Shown: positions 47,087 through 61,051 of the stretch, one piece after another | Numbering within the stretch: position 1 is the stretch's first letter | Layout of the letters: every line of letters starts with the position of its first letter | NCBI GenBank assembly: GCA_963693085.1 | Contig: OY856409.1 | Coordinates: 1,335,543,415-1,335,607,414, forward strand | DNA from: Alisma plantago-aquatica | Taxonomy: Eukaryota > Streptophyta > Magnoliopsida > Alismatales > Alismataceae | Reading direction: 5' to 3' | DNA: 64,000 nucleotides | Position numbers and translations under genes: made by a program | The notes under the pieces: model-generated | What the model was told of the DNA's origin: nothing | The model's input: only the letters and a program-made list of their open reading frames with translations | Database searches by the model: none

Positions 47087-50000
47087 CTTACTGATTGTTC
47101 TAGGAAATAAAAAAAACTTATATTGTTAGCAAGATATTTCTATGGTGTTATAGGTATCATTGATTGAAATGTGTTTTATGTATGAACAGAATGAACCTAA
47201 GGTTTTAGTTGATATTTCATGCTTTTGATTAAATGTACATATTTTTTTGATTTATCAGAATTTTCCTCAACAAATTGAGATTTCCCAAAATGATCATCAA
47301 AATTTCTATAATATTTGCATAGTTGTCAACATGGTGTTGAAATCAAAACATCAAAGCCTTGCACCATACATAGCATACATCCATGTGGTCACATACTACC
47401 TATGTTCAAGCAATTAACTATTGAACTTGAACCACCTATGAGACACCAATTTAAAGATACCCTAGGTTAGGAATTTCTTATTTGAGAAGACAAAGACATA
47501 ACTATTTCTTGTGAAATAGTTTTTTTATCACAGCACACATGGCATCACTATAATCAATTAGTTGAAGGTAACACTATAGAGTTCTCATATTTGCAACCCT
47601 GACTATGATCGACATGCGATCTTGATAACATCTCCTTCTAGTGATGCCATTAAAGCTCTTTTTGTACTAGTTCTCCAACCAAGACACCATTACAACAAAT
47701 GATCAATAAAAAGACCACAAACTCAGACACAATGAGTATCAAAGAAGCACTTAAGGAAGTGTAGGTTTCATTAAAATCATATTAAACAAGCTGGATACAA
47801 ATGATGACTTCATCAAAGACACCCCATGAAGAACCACTATTGAATCTTAATTTTCAGAGCCTAACTTCAGAATGCACTTCTCAACATTGCAATGGTAATC
47901 CTCCTTATTCATTCTCTCCTAATAAATCATTATATAGTTTGACCTCTCCAACCTTGTAGTCACACATGACAATAAAGCATGGCGTAGACCCTTCTGAAAA
48001 TTCATTAAGTTTGGACTCCATGGACCAGATTGGAAAAAAATATAACATTAGAGCCCCTATGGGACATGTACGAAAGATACATTCCATAATACAAATAAGT
48101 CAATGGGGGTGGTCTCATGCAAAAGTCCATAATGAGTTCCTATCCTCACTTCATGCTCTAGGCTTTTAAATTTCTCTTTTTCATATGATGATTATACTCA
48201 ATAGTTAATATGGTCATTTGTTCATGGAATACTATCTGATTCTTCCTAGGAGTGGGAGGAGACAGATTCAAATCAATCGACAACAAATGTAGAAGGAACT
48301 TCAAGCAAAAATAAAGGACTAATTAGATGCATTACAAACTCTAACCATCTAGACATAATTAACATACAAAAAAATCACATATCACTGAACCTCATCTTAA
48401 ACCTCTTTGTTGTTTATGAATTCAAAATTGGTTATAAGAACATGCCAATATTTCAAGTGTAGGTTTGTTTCTAGTTTGAAAAAACTATGCTTACTAGATC
48501 CAAAACTTCATCAACATAAGATAGTATTTTCACAAGCTCTATTAAGGATGCAACAAATAATATTTCATAGACTCATATTAAAGTATATCAATAATCCATC
48601 CATGACAAAACTCTATCCTTCATAGATCTCACTCGTCTATTTAGATGCATCAACAAGACTCCATATTCTTCAAATAGTATTCTGAGGTACACTGAGCCTC
48701 CTCCTCTCACGCTTGGGCAAAATATCAGAGACCTCCGACGAGCCCCTAAGAAGGATATGACATGTTTATTTCAACCTTTCATTGATAAATTTTCTATTCC
48801 CCTTTTACATCTTCTATTGTTGATTGTACAAAGAAGTTATGGATCCATCTACGAAGACCTTTAACCTCACTATCTCCTTCCCTATGGGAATCACCATGGA
48901 GTTTCAAGATCATCTTGCATTTCTATGTATTTCGTTCTCCTTATAGTTGAGTTTTCATACCTTCACCTCCTACCATCTTGGTGAAAGTCCTGGTTAGCTG
49001 TTCTGACATCTAGGAACCATGAAAAAGGGATCCTGGAGACTATTTTCCCTTAAGTAATCCATTGGTCTTCGTCGCATGTTATAACTTTCTTCCAGTTGTA
49101 AGCTTATCTCCAAGATAGTAGCATTGGTTCCTTGTTCTTCATTTGCGCAAGGAGAAAACATAGTAGCACCCGTTTTACAAATTTTTCCCATACTTGATAC
49201 ACCTTGACTTCACAACTTCTAAGGCATTATCATCCTTTCAACACTACTTGCCTTTCCAGTCACATTTTCTATTGGAGTATCTATATTCCATATGGTAGAT
49301 TTTGTTTGGACCACCTCAGCGATGCTGCTCATCAGTATATCTATATTGGTTTTCACACATTGTTTTACCTTGCTTCCAAACTTTTCAGACTTTGTGAAAA
49401 TCACACTAAATTAATACAATGTCATAAAATTATATTTAAATACTCACTAGAAAAGTTTGGAGACAAGGAACACCCTTAATCCATGATCATACCATGTTTC
49501 CCAATCTAACTCTCCTAATTTTATTAGAAATTGTAGAGAAATGTTAATAATGTATAATTAATTCATGATTATGTTATACACATGACATTAAGGTTGATTA
49601 AGACTCAATCTATTGTTAGTGTACCTCCTCAGACTCAAGTGTATGGGTAATGCACACTGAGTACTAATTTAGAGTTTAGGGTGTACATTATTCACTTAGC
49701 TATTTGTTATGTATCATTTAAAGTTAAAGTACATTAGTCCTAACTATATGCTTATGTAAAATCATGTACATGCTATGAAATGATGTTTTCTACTAGTTTT
49801 ATGATTATTTTTCCAAATTGAACATCATGTATTACTTCCATGTTAATGAATCAAAAAATTAGGATAACCATGTTTAATGAATTAAGAAATCATGTTATGT
49901 CAACATAGTCTTCTCAATCATGTTATGTGACCGTCAACTAGCATTATGTGAGCCTTAACCGACCTTATGAGCTATGTGGGAGAAATAATGTGAACCTTAA

Positions 50001-50529
50001 CTAGTTTTGTATGAGCCTTAACATGTCTTATGAGCATTGTGGGTGCAATCAAGAGAGTGACTATGTTAACTAGAGATAAAATGCACATTTTCACTAATCA
50101 TGCCAATTTACTCAAGTTTCCAAGTTATCATGTTAATCATCTTAAGTAATTATGTTTCAACTTATTTTCATGCCATTTCAAGTATAAGCTATTTTAATGT
50201 ATAACTACTCTGTACCTCTCACATGTTTTACGTTGCTTTGCATGGTTGTGGATGAGATGTCCATAGGCGGTGAGTAGAGGAGGATTAGGACATCAATCTA
50301 AGGACAAGGAGGTCTTGGTGGACATATAGGAGTGCCCTTTCGGGGTGCCATTATCCATCTCATCTTGATTTTATGCATTAAGGCTAGTTTGTTCATGTAA
50401 AGTATTTGGATTATGTCATTAGTTGTATTAAGTTTCCCTTATATGTAAACTTTTTGATAATGAGAAGTATAATATATTCATGTGATGGTTAGAGATTTCA
50501 ATTATTTTTTATGAGTGGTATTCAATATA
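47087..50529. other. Gene-free AT-rich region right of the CACTA element
   Basis: Starts with CTT (47087-47089), the right target duplication. Short open frames (e.g. 47966-48169, 49204-49479) have no recognisable family and no coding-like neighbours. Parts near 49900-50350 resemble LTR sequence, but no ends could be paired. Confidence 0.45.
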
Positions 50530-50597
50530 TGTGATACCCCTCAATATTATGAGTGAGCAGTTGACACTTATGCTGATCTGTATGTGTATAATTGGGG

Positions 50598-50737
50598 GGT
50601 GTTATATATATGTGTGTGCGCGCGTGCGTGTGTGTGTGCATGTTTGCATGGGTGCATGTGCGTGCGTCTCTCTCTCTATATGTGTGTGTATACATACATA
50701 CATACATACACATATATATATATATGTATATATATAC

Positions 50738-50822
<85 letters not shown>
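50598..50822. repeat. Compound microsatellite (TG/CG, TACA, TA)
   Basis: TGTG/CGTG mixture at 50608-50672, (TACA)n at 50691-50712, then about 40 TA units to 50813, ending in CACACACA. Tyr/Ile-repeat frames read from it are artefacts. Confidence 0.92.
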
Positions 50823-50826
<4 letters not shown>

Positions 50827-50947
50827 GAAATTTAAAGAGAGTTACCAAAATTTCTAAAGTTTGGCCCACATAGGTCATATATATCATTAGACAATGTGTA
50901 GTTGCTGTGTGCATGAATCTCTCTCACTTTCTCTTTCTATTTTACAA

Positions 50948-51080
<133 letters not shown>

Positions 51081-51479
51081 TTTGTGTGTATTTATATTTG
51101 TATATGATTCATTCACACATAACCTACACACGATCTGATAATATAGAAGACCCACATGGTCCAAACTTTATAGGGTTTTCAACAACGCTCTGGTTATATT
51201 CTTATACAAATCACTAACTCTTACACAAAAGCTAGGATCTCATATGACTATTGACCTATCTTTAACAAAACATCTTCAACATTTTTGGCTCCCAACCCTT
51301 CAAATCTGATAGATTTTGGATTACTTGTAACTCTAGTAAACCATCAAAAAGCTCTGAACGTCTTTCATTACCAATTTTTTTGGGATCAAGCTTTTCATAT
51401 CCTTTACAACCAAAACCAAACACATTACAAACACCCTAAAAAATTGGAAGAGTACCAACACTAAATCATTCAACACTAA

Positions 51480-54400
51480 TGTTATGAACCTGTTTAAGCT
51501 TAATTAGTAACTTATGGTTTACATGGGTAATTATAGGCTAAACTATAGTGATCATAATTTAACCTTTATTATCGATATGTATAATTATGATGTTTCAGTC
51601 CTAAGGAGAAAATTGAACTGTGGTTTTACTGTGAATAATTAGGTTTTTTCTCACCACGACTGTGGTGCAGGAGTGCACAACGACCGTGCATGAGTGGAAT
51701 GGTGAGGTGAGCAAAGGGATAGTGAAAATTGGAGTTGAAGGCTCGGGTAGAATGTCTATGGTGAGCACTACGACCATGTAGAGTTGATGGTGGCACAAAC
51801 ATTATAGGCCACATAACCCTTTTGGAGGAGTAGGAGTGATGGTCATTTTGTTATACATGGGCTGGATGGAGTCTTGGACCATGGCCGTGGAAGTCTGCAT
51901 GGCCATACTACATTCTTCTTAACACGACCTTGGTAGCTTGTATGGCTATTCTGAGGGTTTTGTAGGGGGTTTTGCACTTTGACCGACCATGCTACAGATT
52001 GTAGTATGGCAGTTTAGTGCTTAATGAATAATTATTTTTGATAACTTAGAATGACCTGAAATTTTTATTGAAACTCTGAATCTTCATTTGAAACAACATG
52101 CTAATTTTTCATAATTTTTGGAGAAGTTTTGACATATTCAGTAAATGTTTTTTAGTTACATTTTATGACAGAAAATTATGCTGAAATAAAAGAAAATGTA
52201 AAATAGGATCAATTTGCAATCGACCCAAACACCTTAATTGCTATATAGTAGTAACCTAGAATACTAGGAGATTCCATATTTCATGATTCATTTTAGAGAA
52301 ATAAAATTCTAGAGAGAGAGAGTTAGGATTTGAATGGAGAAAGTGACGAAGAAGGTGATCTAGGGTTTACTCGTCCTAGAATTGATGAAATCAAGTAAAT
52401 TGGTAATCATTAAATAGATTTTCTTGGTGATTATTCTCTCACATATAAAGCTTTATGTACCTCCTCTAATTTGATTCAATATGATATCAAATCACCATCT
52501 TTTCTCATTCTTTCTCTATAATTCTCCATTCCTATGGTTTCCGAGTTTGAAGGAAGAAGAAAATGGTGAATTTCTTGAGGTTTGATATGGATTCAAGAAT
52601 CTCAGATATTGGGCCATGAAATTTAAGGTGTGTTATGCCTTAAGTGAGTGGGTACTTACATTTAATAGTATATTGCACAAATTTGGATTAAATCCACTAT
52701 AATATTCAATTCTTTTATATGCTATTATAGACCCTCAATCTGCCTTTCATTTCTAACTTTTATAAGATGATCTAGAAATGACATTAATTTCCAATGTGAT
52801 GGATTTAAGATAATGAAATCATATTAGAAATGGATATAAAAATATAGAATAGAATTTCTAAAGCTATTATAGAAGTCAGAAGAATATACTGAAATCTAAT
52901 GTTTTCAGTTATATCTGAAATTTGTTGTATAAATAAATGAAAAACTTTGCCTATTTGAATCACTTTATTTGTAAGTGATTGTCCCATCTGAATACCTAGT
53001 ACATATATGTTAGATATTATCTAGGAATTTATTTGTTGTTATCAATGTTTGCTTGATATTTTAGTGAATAAGGTGAAACCTTAATGAGTGGAACATTGGA
53101 AGTTCGAGAATCAATTACAAAATCCAACAAAAGTGATCCTTTATCCATGTTTGGTTGTATTTGAACTACTGGAAGTAGTCTTTTTACCAGTTAAAGTTTA
53201 TGACGTAGTATCCTTATGTGAGTCATGTTATATGTGAATGAGACAAATTAAACTAGAAGGATAGGGCATTAAGTAAATGATGTATTTTCACTTCACTATT
53301 TCTCAATATGATAAGTGGAGTTACTCAGTAGCTCAATTTAAAAAATAGTTTACTAAGAATCTATGAAAAGAGTTGTTTACAAGGCTAAGTTTAGAAATCT
53401 TGATTTGATCATTGGGCCATGAATTTAAAGAGTGAGTAAGACATTAGATGCCCTCAACACTATAGAATCCTTCACATGAGGCGTGTGATGTGAGGAGGAA
53501 ACATGCTTCTCGACTGGAAGTAGTCTTTTTACCAGTTAAAGTTTAGTATCCTTATGTGAGTCACGTTATATGTGAATGAGACAAATTAAACCAGAAGGAT
53601 AGGGCATTCAGTAAATCATGTATTTTCACTTCACTATTTCTCAGTATCATAAGTGGAGTTACTCAGTAGCTCAATTTACAAAATAGTTTACTAAGAATCT
53701 ATGAAAAGAGTTGTTTACAATGTTAAGTTTAGAAATCTTGATTTGATCATTGGGCCATGAATTTAAAGAGTGAGTAAGACATTAGATGCCCTCAATACTG
53801 TAGAATCCTTCACATGAGGCATGTGATGTGAGGAGGAAACATGCTTCTCAACTGGAGGTAATTCATATCGAGGTAAGCTGGATTGTACTGGTAGGGAGCG
53901 GGCGTCTAGGAAAGTGAGAGCATACTCCATATGATTTTTTGGTACCCAACACCAATAGAGGATTTCATTGATATATGTGTCACTAGTCAGTATCTTCGGT
54001 AGGACAACTGATACAAAATTGTGTTGATCAATGGTCATCTTTGGTAGGATACAAATGAATATTAAGAAAAGTGCTTTGGCTCTCTGCCTAAGTACGTAAG
54101 TTTATCCATCTGCTCCCATTAGCTGCCAAGATCCAGACGTGGAGAGGCCCTCCAGAGATGGGGTCATTTGAGATTACAGACTTACAAACCTAGACATTCT
54201 TCTAAGTCTTGTACTGTGACATCGTAGCTTGCTATCACATGTTGTGGTACACTTCAAATGGGTTCAGGGCATAATAAGATAAAGGAGAGATTAATCACGT
54301 GTGTGGAGTTATTCATTTATTGTCTATAGTTATCAGGATTTACTTTCCTTTTGTATGTTTTTGAATGACATGTTCCCCTGAGATTTATCAAGCATGTTCA

Positions 54401-55052
54401 GTAATTAATTTTCTCATTGTAGTTATCTAGAGAAATGCTGCCAATTATATGTTTGTGAATGATTAGTCCCTTTAAAGCTTGTTATATATTATTCTACTTT
54501 TAATCCAATTTCTAAAAGACATATCTTTTGACTATTTAAAGTACATTAAACTGTTTCTTTAAAGTACTCACACCTTGAGAAATTAGGCTTACCCCTATAC
54601 TAATAAATTTATAGGAAAACCATGTGAATTTAAGAACGTCACTACAAAGTAAATCTACAACAAGAGATGAGTACCATATTAGTCTAGTTTAGCCTGTCCA
54701 TGCCACTGTATGCCCTTGTTAAAGAAATAAGAGAATTGTAAATGACGATGTGCGACATAATTTTGTTATTAATAGAGAATGTATCCGATGATCAATTCAA
54801 TGTACATGGAAGTGTAAAAACATAATAACTGTTTAGATATGTATCTTTATTATTGAAATCATATTAGAGGAATCAAGCTTTATATTCCCTTATAGAGTTA
54901 GTTTGTATGTTTGAAATGTGAGAAACCAAAGAGTTTGAAATCAGAAAAAAGTTAAGAGTGATATTTGTATTATGTTAAATCCTCAAATTATTCCCTAATT
55001 TCATTATTAGTGGTTACTATGAGATGTGGTGTAATATCTTAGTATCAAAGCT
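51480..55052 (+). mobile_element. Probable gypsy-type LTR region ending at a decayed primer-binding site
   Basis: At 55040-55051 TAGTATCAAAGC agrees at 10 of 12 positions with TGGTATCAGAGC; both differences are G to A. The preceding ...GTGGTGTAATA would be the LTR end. Upstream sequence has LTR character: CACGACTGTGG/GGCCGTGG-rich leader (51650-52010) and a tandem duplication. The left end was not located (perhaps TGTGATACCCCTCAAT at 50531), and no gag or pol follows in 55053-56937. Confidence 0.35.
53169..53860. repeat. ~340-bp tandem duplication
   Basis: CTGGAAGTAGTCTTTTTACC at 53169 recurs at 53514 (period 345), and CTGGAGGTAA starts a third partial copy at 53852. Shared blocks include TGTTATATGTGAATGAGACA-type sequence, GTTGTTTACAA and CATTGGGCCATGAATTTAAA. 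The two full copies differ at few positions, plus one ~7-bp indel (TATGACG). Confidence 0.9.
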
Positions 55053-56937
55053 TAAACTAAGCCGTCATGGACCATAAGTAAGTAAGTTAGAGTTGTAAGT
55101 GCAGCAAATAGGAGGTGATGTGGCAATAGCTCTGGGAGGTTTGAGCATTTAGATACCCTGGCCTGGTATTTGAATACTTAGGTTGACCACTATCAAGTTA
55201 CTATGCCTATACTTCTCTAGATGCCCTGGCCATGTATGAAGAGGGAGGATGGGCTAGAGAAAAACCCTAGAAATAGTAGAGTTAGAAGACCAGAAAGTAA
55301 TGAAAGAATAAGATCAAAAAGATTGAATGTGATAACACTTTTATTTTATACTATTGCTTTGATTTGAGATGAACATAAATGCTCTTATCTATATGAATCT
55401 GGGTATTTAATTTTTAGAATATATATGGTTCTTTAAAATTGTTGTACATTATGAAGTTAATTCATTATTGTTTTTATTTCTTGCATCAAGTAGACCATAA
55501 ATCATCTTGAAATGAGTTTGAACTAAGTGGATATGCTTTTGCATGATTGATATAAATAGGAGCTGGTTAATTCTAAGTATCTCTTGTCTTCAAGATTGTA
55601 GGTTTAGTTAGTAGGATGCGAGACTGGGATCTAATGATTCCTATTAATAATCTATAAGATTAAGTAATGAAAGGTAAATCTAGAATGTAATGAGAATGTA
55701 CTGACACTAAGATATTGAAATTTAAGGGAAATGATAGGATAAGTAAGAAAAGGTTGGAATTAATAACTAAGTTCAAGGGTTAGAGATCAGACAAGACACC
55801 TTAATTTGAAGATAAGGGAAGAAGGAATATAGATTGAAGAAGACATAGACTAGTATATAACATACCAAATGAAGAAGAAATAATGTTCACAAAGATAATT
55901 GAGTCATATAATTAACTGAGGCATTTTATTCAATTTGGAACAAAGGAAAGTAAAGTAAAAGGGGTTAAAGAATATTGAAGGCACACAAGAGATGGAACAA
56001 TTGTAAAAGCCTCATGATTGTAGGGTATGTTAAACAAAGAGACAAAATAGAATGAAATGAAAAGGAAATGATATAAGTTTGGTATCAAGGTTAATGATCA
56101 ATATTGCATGAACTCTCTAAATATGAAATACAAGAAAGATAATAGAAATTTACATAGAAGATTAAGATAGAAAGGATGAAAGTATGAGGAACGGATGACA
56201 TAATCGAGTAAAATGCATTTATGCACTCCAAACAAAGGGAAAAATAGGAGAAAGGAGTAAAAGTGTACAACAAGTACATAAAGTGACGAATTTTTAGAAA
56301 AACTAAAATGAGGAGAACTTGATGAACATGAATATTATAATTAGGATAAGAAACTCAAATGGAATAAGAGAAATGTTGGAAATGATGAATTTGAATAAGG
56401 AAAGAGGGTTTACCCGATATAATAGAGAGAATGGGATGTGTCATTATATTATAAACTCTAATGCATTCATCCTACCTACCTTTTGATTCAACGTCTCCAT
56501 AGAGTAACAACCTAGTTTCCATTAGATGTACTAAATAAGTTCCTTGTGATGAAATGGAACTAATTTTCAAAAGAAGAACAAATGTACATATAGAAAATGA
56601 ACAAGTCATATAAATGGAATTATATGTAGAACTAGAAAATCTTGATTAAAAAGGGAAACTATGTTCGACCCCTGCATAAGCAATTTGATTTGAAATAAAA
56701 GGACGTGTAATGTATTAAGAACAAGATGAAGCTAGTAGGGAGAATATTAATTTAGAATTTCAACTTAATTAAAACTAAAAGTATGATAAAAAGTATATAT
56801 GGCATGTAATATGGAATCATACACAAGAGTGAGAAACATAATCATAAGAGATAAATAAAAGTTAATACTGATAGATGGAAGAGAAACATACATCAAGAGA
56901 ATGATGTAAAAGAATGAAGGGTTTAAAAGATAAGGAA
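55053..56937. other. Gene-free purine-rich stretch
   Basis: Strongly A/G-rich on the + strand (many GAAATGA/AAGAATA words) with no readable protein on either strand. By position it may be the eroded interior of the element whose primer site is at 55040. Confidence 0.4.
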
Positions 56938-57319
56938 GTAACGACCCCGCCTCCCAGTAACCCCCAATTAAGGGAGACCAGAAGGTCAAAGCCATTATCC
57001 CAATTAACAAAATCAAAGGTTCGACAAATAATCAATAACAATTATCAAATTCTACCAACTATACTGAAATCTGGTATAAATTAAAACTTTTTGCATACCT
57101 TTAAAAAAAATGGGATTACTAATATTATATCCATATGAGAGAATATTCTAACTAATCCTCCTTGATAGTTAATCCTCATTTAATTCCACATTTTCCACTT
57201 TACTATTTGTTCTTTTCACTTGTACCTAAAATGGCGACAAACAAAACGTCGGTCAACATAAGGCTGGTATGTGGGGGAAACAATAATCGTGCAACTATGA
57301 TAACAAGGTACTTATAGTC

Positions 57320-57987
57320 TGACTAGAGCACATTTTGTTAGCGTCTCCTCGGGTTCCTTTTCGGGTGGACGATGGGATCGGGCTCCCCTTGGTGCTCCAG
57401 GCAAAGGAGGAGGAAGCTGGGTTTTGGGCTTCGTGTGGGTCTTCCACCCCCTGTTCGCAGTGGTGGTTGGGAGTGGCCGTGGAGTTCCTGGCACTCTCTA
57501 CTCCCCGCCCTTATTTCTGCATGAGCCATCCTTCCTCTGTATCTGCATCGCTGGGGTTTGGCCTACTTCCCGGGTCTGCTGGTTGGCAACCTTAGTGAGT
57601 CGCTGGTTTTAGTGTTTCTCGTCCTGTTTGGTGGGGCGTTGTGTCTGGGTTGTTAGTTTTTTGTCGTTTCTTTGGGGTCAAGCTCTTTATCTTATAACCT
57701 TTCGTTGTATACATGATGGTAATATCTGTCAGTGGCTTTTCATACTCCTTTCAATATGTACTCACAGGTTCTGGTAGATTAACGAATTCCATCCGAGATA
57801 GCTGCTTTAGACAGCCACGACAAGAGGTGGACGGTGCAGAAGCGTACCTATCACATCCCAATCCGAGCCTTGTGCTATGTCTTTCCAAAAAAGGAGTTGT
57901 TGCTTAGTTATTTGATGAGAGATGTCTATCTTGTAGATGCCGTATGGCTTTCTTTTAATGATATTGAGCTATTTTAAAAAAAAAAAG
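57320..57987 (+). mobile_element. GC-richer insert ending in an A-tail, probable retroposed sequence
   Basis: Composition changes abruptly at about 57320 (GC-rich) and the stretch ends TATTTTAAAAAAAAAAA at 57971-57987, as in LINE, SINE or processed-transcript copies. Near the end one frame reads SEIAALDSHDKRWTVQKRTY and then HIPIRALCYVFPKKELLL (about 57790-57910), which looks protein-like, but I do not recognise it. No target duplication was identified. Confidence 0.35.
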
Positions 57988-58166
57988 GTAATCAGCCAAT
58001 TATTATTTAACAGCCAAAATTTCGTCTTAAGCAATACTACTCAATCCTTACCTATCCCCTATCTCTGTGTTGTCCCTGTAGTGGACTTGGATGCTACCTT
58101 CCTCATGGTAGATCCCCATTAAACCCTACATGATCCTACCTAACAGATAGATCAATATCTAGGGTT

Positions 58167-58358
58167 GAGTCGCATGGCACTACCCATAGGTAGCCCAATC
58201 CCTAACTCATGGTGTGCTAAAGAGTCGCATGGCACTACCCATTGGTAGCCCAATCCCTGACTCAAGGTGACTTGATGGACCTACCCCATTGGTAGCCATG
58301 TACTAAGTCATCCAATGACCCGATGGACCTACCCCATTGGTAGCCATGTACTAGGTCA
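58167..58358. repeat. Paired tandem repeats of 55 bp and 48 bp
   Basis: GAGTCGCATGGCACTACCCA starts at 58167 and 58222 (period 55); GATGGACCTACCCCATTGGT starts at 58274 and 58322 (period 48). The two unit types share CTACCCATTGGTAGCC/CTACCCCATTGGTAGCC, so they derive from a common core. Confidence 0.9.
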
Positions 58359-61032
58359 AACTATTAAGCCACAGAGGGGACTAGGATCTGAGCTAGTAGG
58401 AACATATCTTAAGTGATAGTCATATCCACATTATAGTTTGCATGAATTAAATTCATCCAACAATTTCATTCAAGTCATCGAGGAAAACTTCAGAAAACCT
58501 CAAAAAACTAATTTGAGATATTCATAAGCGTAACCACATACATGTCAGGCTGATTTGAGACAGAATAATCCATGCAAGTAAGAAATCCAAGCAAACAAGC
58601 ACACATAACAAGATCCTGAAATAATCATGCAATTCCCTTTTATTACTCATGTCATCAAGATCTATTAAACTTAGCTCGCTTCCTAGGGTTTCTAGCCCAC
58701 TTTTAGGGTTTCCATTGCAATTAGGGTTTTCCTTAACCTTTTACTATTTTAAACCCTAATTATCTCATTTATTCATCATGAAAGATACTAAGGTTATCTT
58801 TTAACAACATATAACCCTAATATCAGAAAAAACATAATTAACCGTCAATTAAGTTCATTAAGCCTCTTTTACATTAAAGCTTCCATTTTTATCTGTTTAA
58901 TCCATGACAAGATCATTATGCCCATTTATCATTAATTCATAGTTCATTATGGTCTAAATCACATATGAACTCTATTTGTCATTAATTCTACCTTTTTATT
59001 CATTAGAAAACCCTAATTACTACATTAAGGGTATTTATTCACAATTAGAAACTTTTATACTCAAAATAGCTTAGAATTATCATATTTCGTCTTTAATCAT
59101 AATTTTGAACAATTAAAGCTATTAAGAGTCATAATTACCATTATTAGGGTTTCAAGGCCCATTAAAGCATTTTTATGCACATGAAACTCTAAATTAACCA
59201 ATTACATGCAAAGTTCATCCTTTTTGTGTTTAATGTACCTTTTTACAATTAACATGTTAATGTTAACTTTAATCATCTATTAAACCCTACTAAATACATT
59301 AATCATCTCCAAATAGGATTTCTTAATCTTTAATTCATTAAAGTTGATAAATTACACTACTTTTCAAATTGCAAAAGGAATTAGGCTATAAAATTATTTT
59401 TCTTACATTCCTCGTGTTCTATTGAGCAAAATTCATATATTATGCGTATCCATCCGAGCTACGGTTAATTAGCTATGAATTTTGCAAAATTACTTACTTT
59501 GGGCTAATGGGGGGCTGCCACGTAGGCGTCTTCCGTGCAACATTGCTCCTTACTTTGAAAACATAACAAAATGTCACTTTTGCCCCTGTGCGAAGACCAG
59601 GCTCTTCAAGCCTCAGGGAGCAGAATCGTCCAATGATGCCTTTTCTCATCTTCAGCCTTACACAGCGCTGCTGCTGCTACCCTAACCGCGCTTGGCGCAG
59701 CTCCGACTTCCTTCTCCGAGCCCAAAGGCCACTAGAGAGGGTGCCCTTGCCTCCTCCGTTCTTCTCTGGGCACGGAAAGGCCCTCAGGTCATGGCCGTGG
59801 CGGTTGGGCACATGAGGACAGGTCCGCGACCAGGGACCTGCTGGCAGGCGTAAAGCCGACAGCCAAGGTGGATGACCCTCGTCGCCGCCAAACCCTGCAG
59901 GAGGTCTCGTCCCCCTCTCGAACTCCCTCACTAGCTCAGCACTGCCTCAGGGATTGTGCCTCCCCTTCCATCGTGGGAAAAAAAGAAGTGGAAGGTTTAG
60001 AAGAGAGACGCCTGACGTATTTGAACTTCTGGGTGTGAGGCACCGGTCCAAGCCATTATATGCTGAGGATAAATGGATTTAGCATACACACGAGTCTATT
60101 TATCAATGAGGAAATGAGTCCTACTATCCGCAAAGATTTAATCTCCTTTCTTGGCATGTAATATATATCCTTTATCAAGTATTTACGTTAAACACGTTCC
60201 TTGATTAACAAGGAACCCTTTCACCCTTTATATCTCTCTCGTGTTTTACATAATTGTAAAATCCAGAGAGTCATTGATCATATGTCCTCATAATAGAAAG
60301 TACTTCTTTTGATAATACCAAAATTCATTCATTATGCATCATATTATCCTATTATTTCCTATTATTGGTATTTTCTCTTTCCTTTTCTCCATTGGGGCTT
60401 CTTGGATCCCAAGAAACTCTAATATTTCGAAATTCTTTTTAAGGATACTCATTGTCCTTCTAGATGCATCTATTTCTATTATTTTCCCATTATCTTGTTT
60501 ATTTCTTATTAAAATATCTCTTTTTGAGGATTTCTCTTTATATTTCTTTTTATTTTCCGCATTGGCACTCCTTTTAATATTAGGAATCCTTGGGATATGA
60601 AAATCTACCAAGGATAACTCAATTATACTTCTTTTCACTTATTTTCCACATTTTATCATTATTTTCAATTTCTTTCTTCATAAAGAAATATTTAATTGAT
60701 CTTTTCTTTTCTTATTGCTTTCTTTTTGCAACTTTGGACTCCTTGGAACCCAAGGAACCCAAGAGGCACGAAATCCACCTTTGGATTATATATTTCTACC
60801 TTCTAGATGTTTCTACATTTTTATTTTCTCCATTTCTTATTATTAATGGAGTTACTTTTGTCTCTTCCTTGTTATTGGGCCCAATAGCCAATAAAGCCCA
60901 CAAAATAATCATCAAGGCTATTGTAAACGAAATCCATTTATTCAAAACAAATCATATCTTTATTTGTTCAAATATCTTTAATATGAGAAATCACATTTCC
61001 CACCAAAAGAACCCAAAACTGGGGTTGTAACA

Positions 61033-61051
61033 TCCTTCCCCTCTTATAGGA
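61033..61051 (-). promoter_or_regulatory. Polypurine tract of the gypsy element
   Basis: On the - strand TCCTATAAGAGGGGAAGGA directly precedes the LTR start TGTTACAACC; it primes plus-strand synthesis in this superfamily. Confidence 0.78.

Larger units (their letters stand above)
56938..61032 (-). repeat. 3' LTR of the gypsy element (left limit uncertain)
   Basis: The sense LTR starts TGTTACAACCCCAG at 61032. Its far end is placed at GTAACGACCCCGCC (56938) because its reverse complement, GGGGTCGTTAC, is a usual gypsy LTR end; the exact terminus is not TG/CA here. Contents include a GC-rich block (59500-59960), likely leader/R-U5, a possible TATA on the - strand near 60055, and tandem units at 58167-58358. 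A retro-insert at 57320-57987 appears to interrupt it. Confidence 0.5.
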
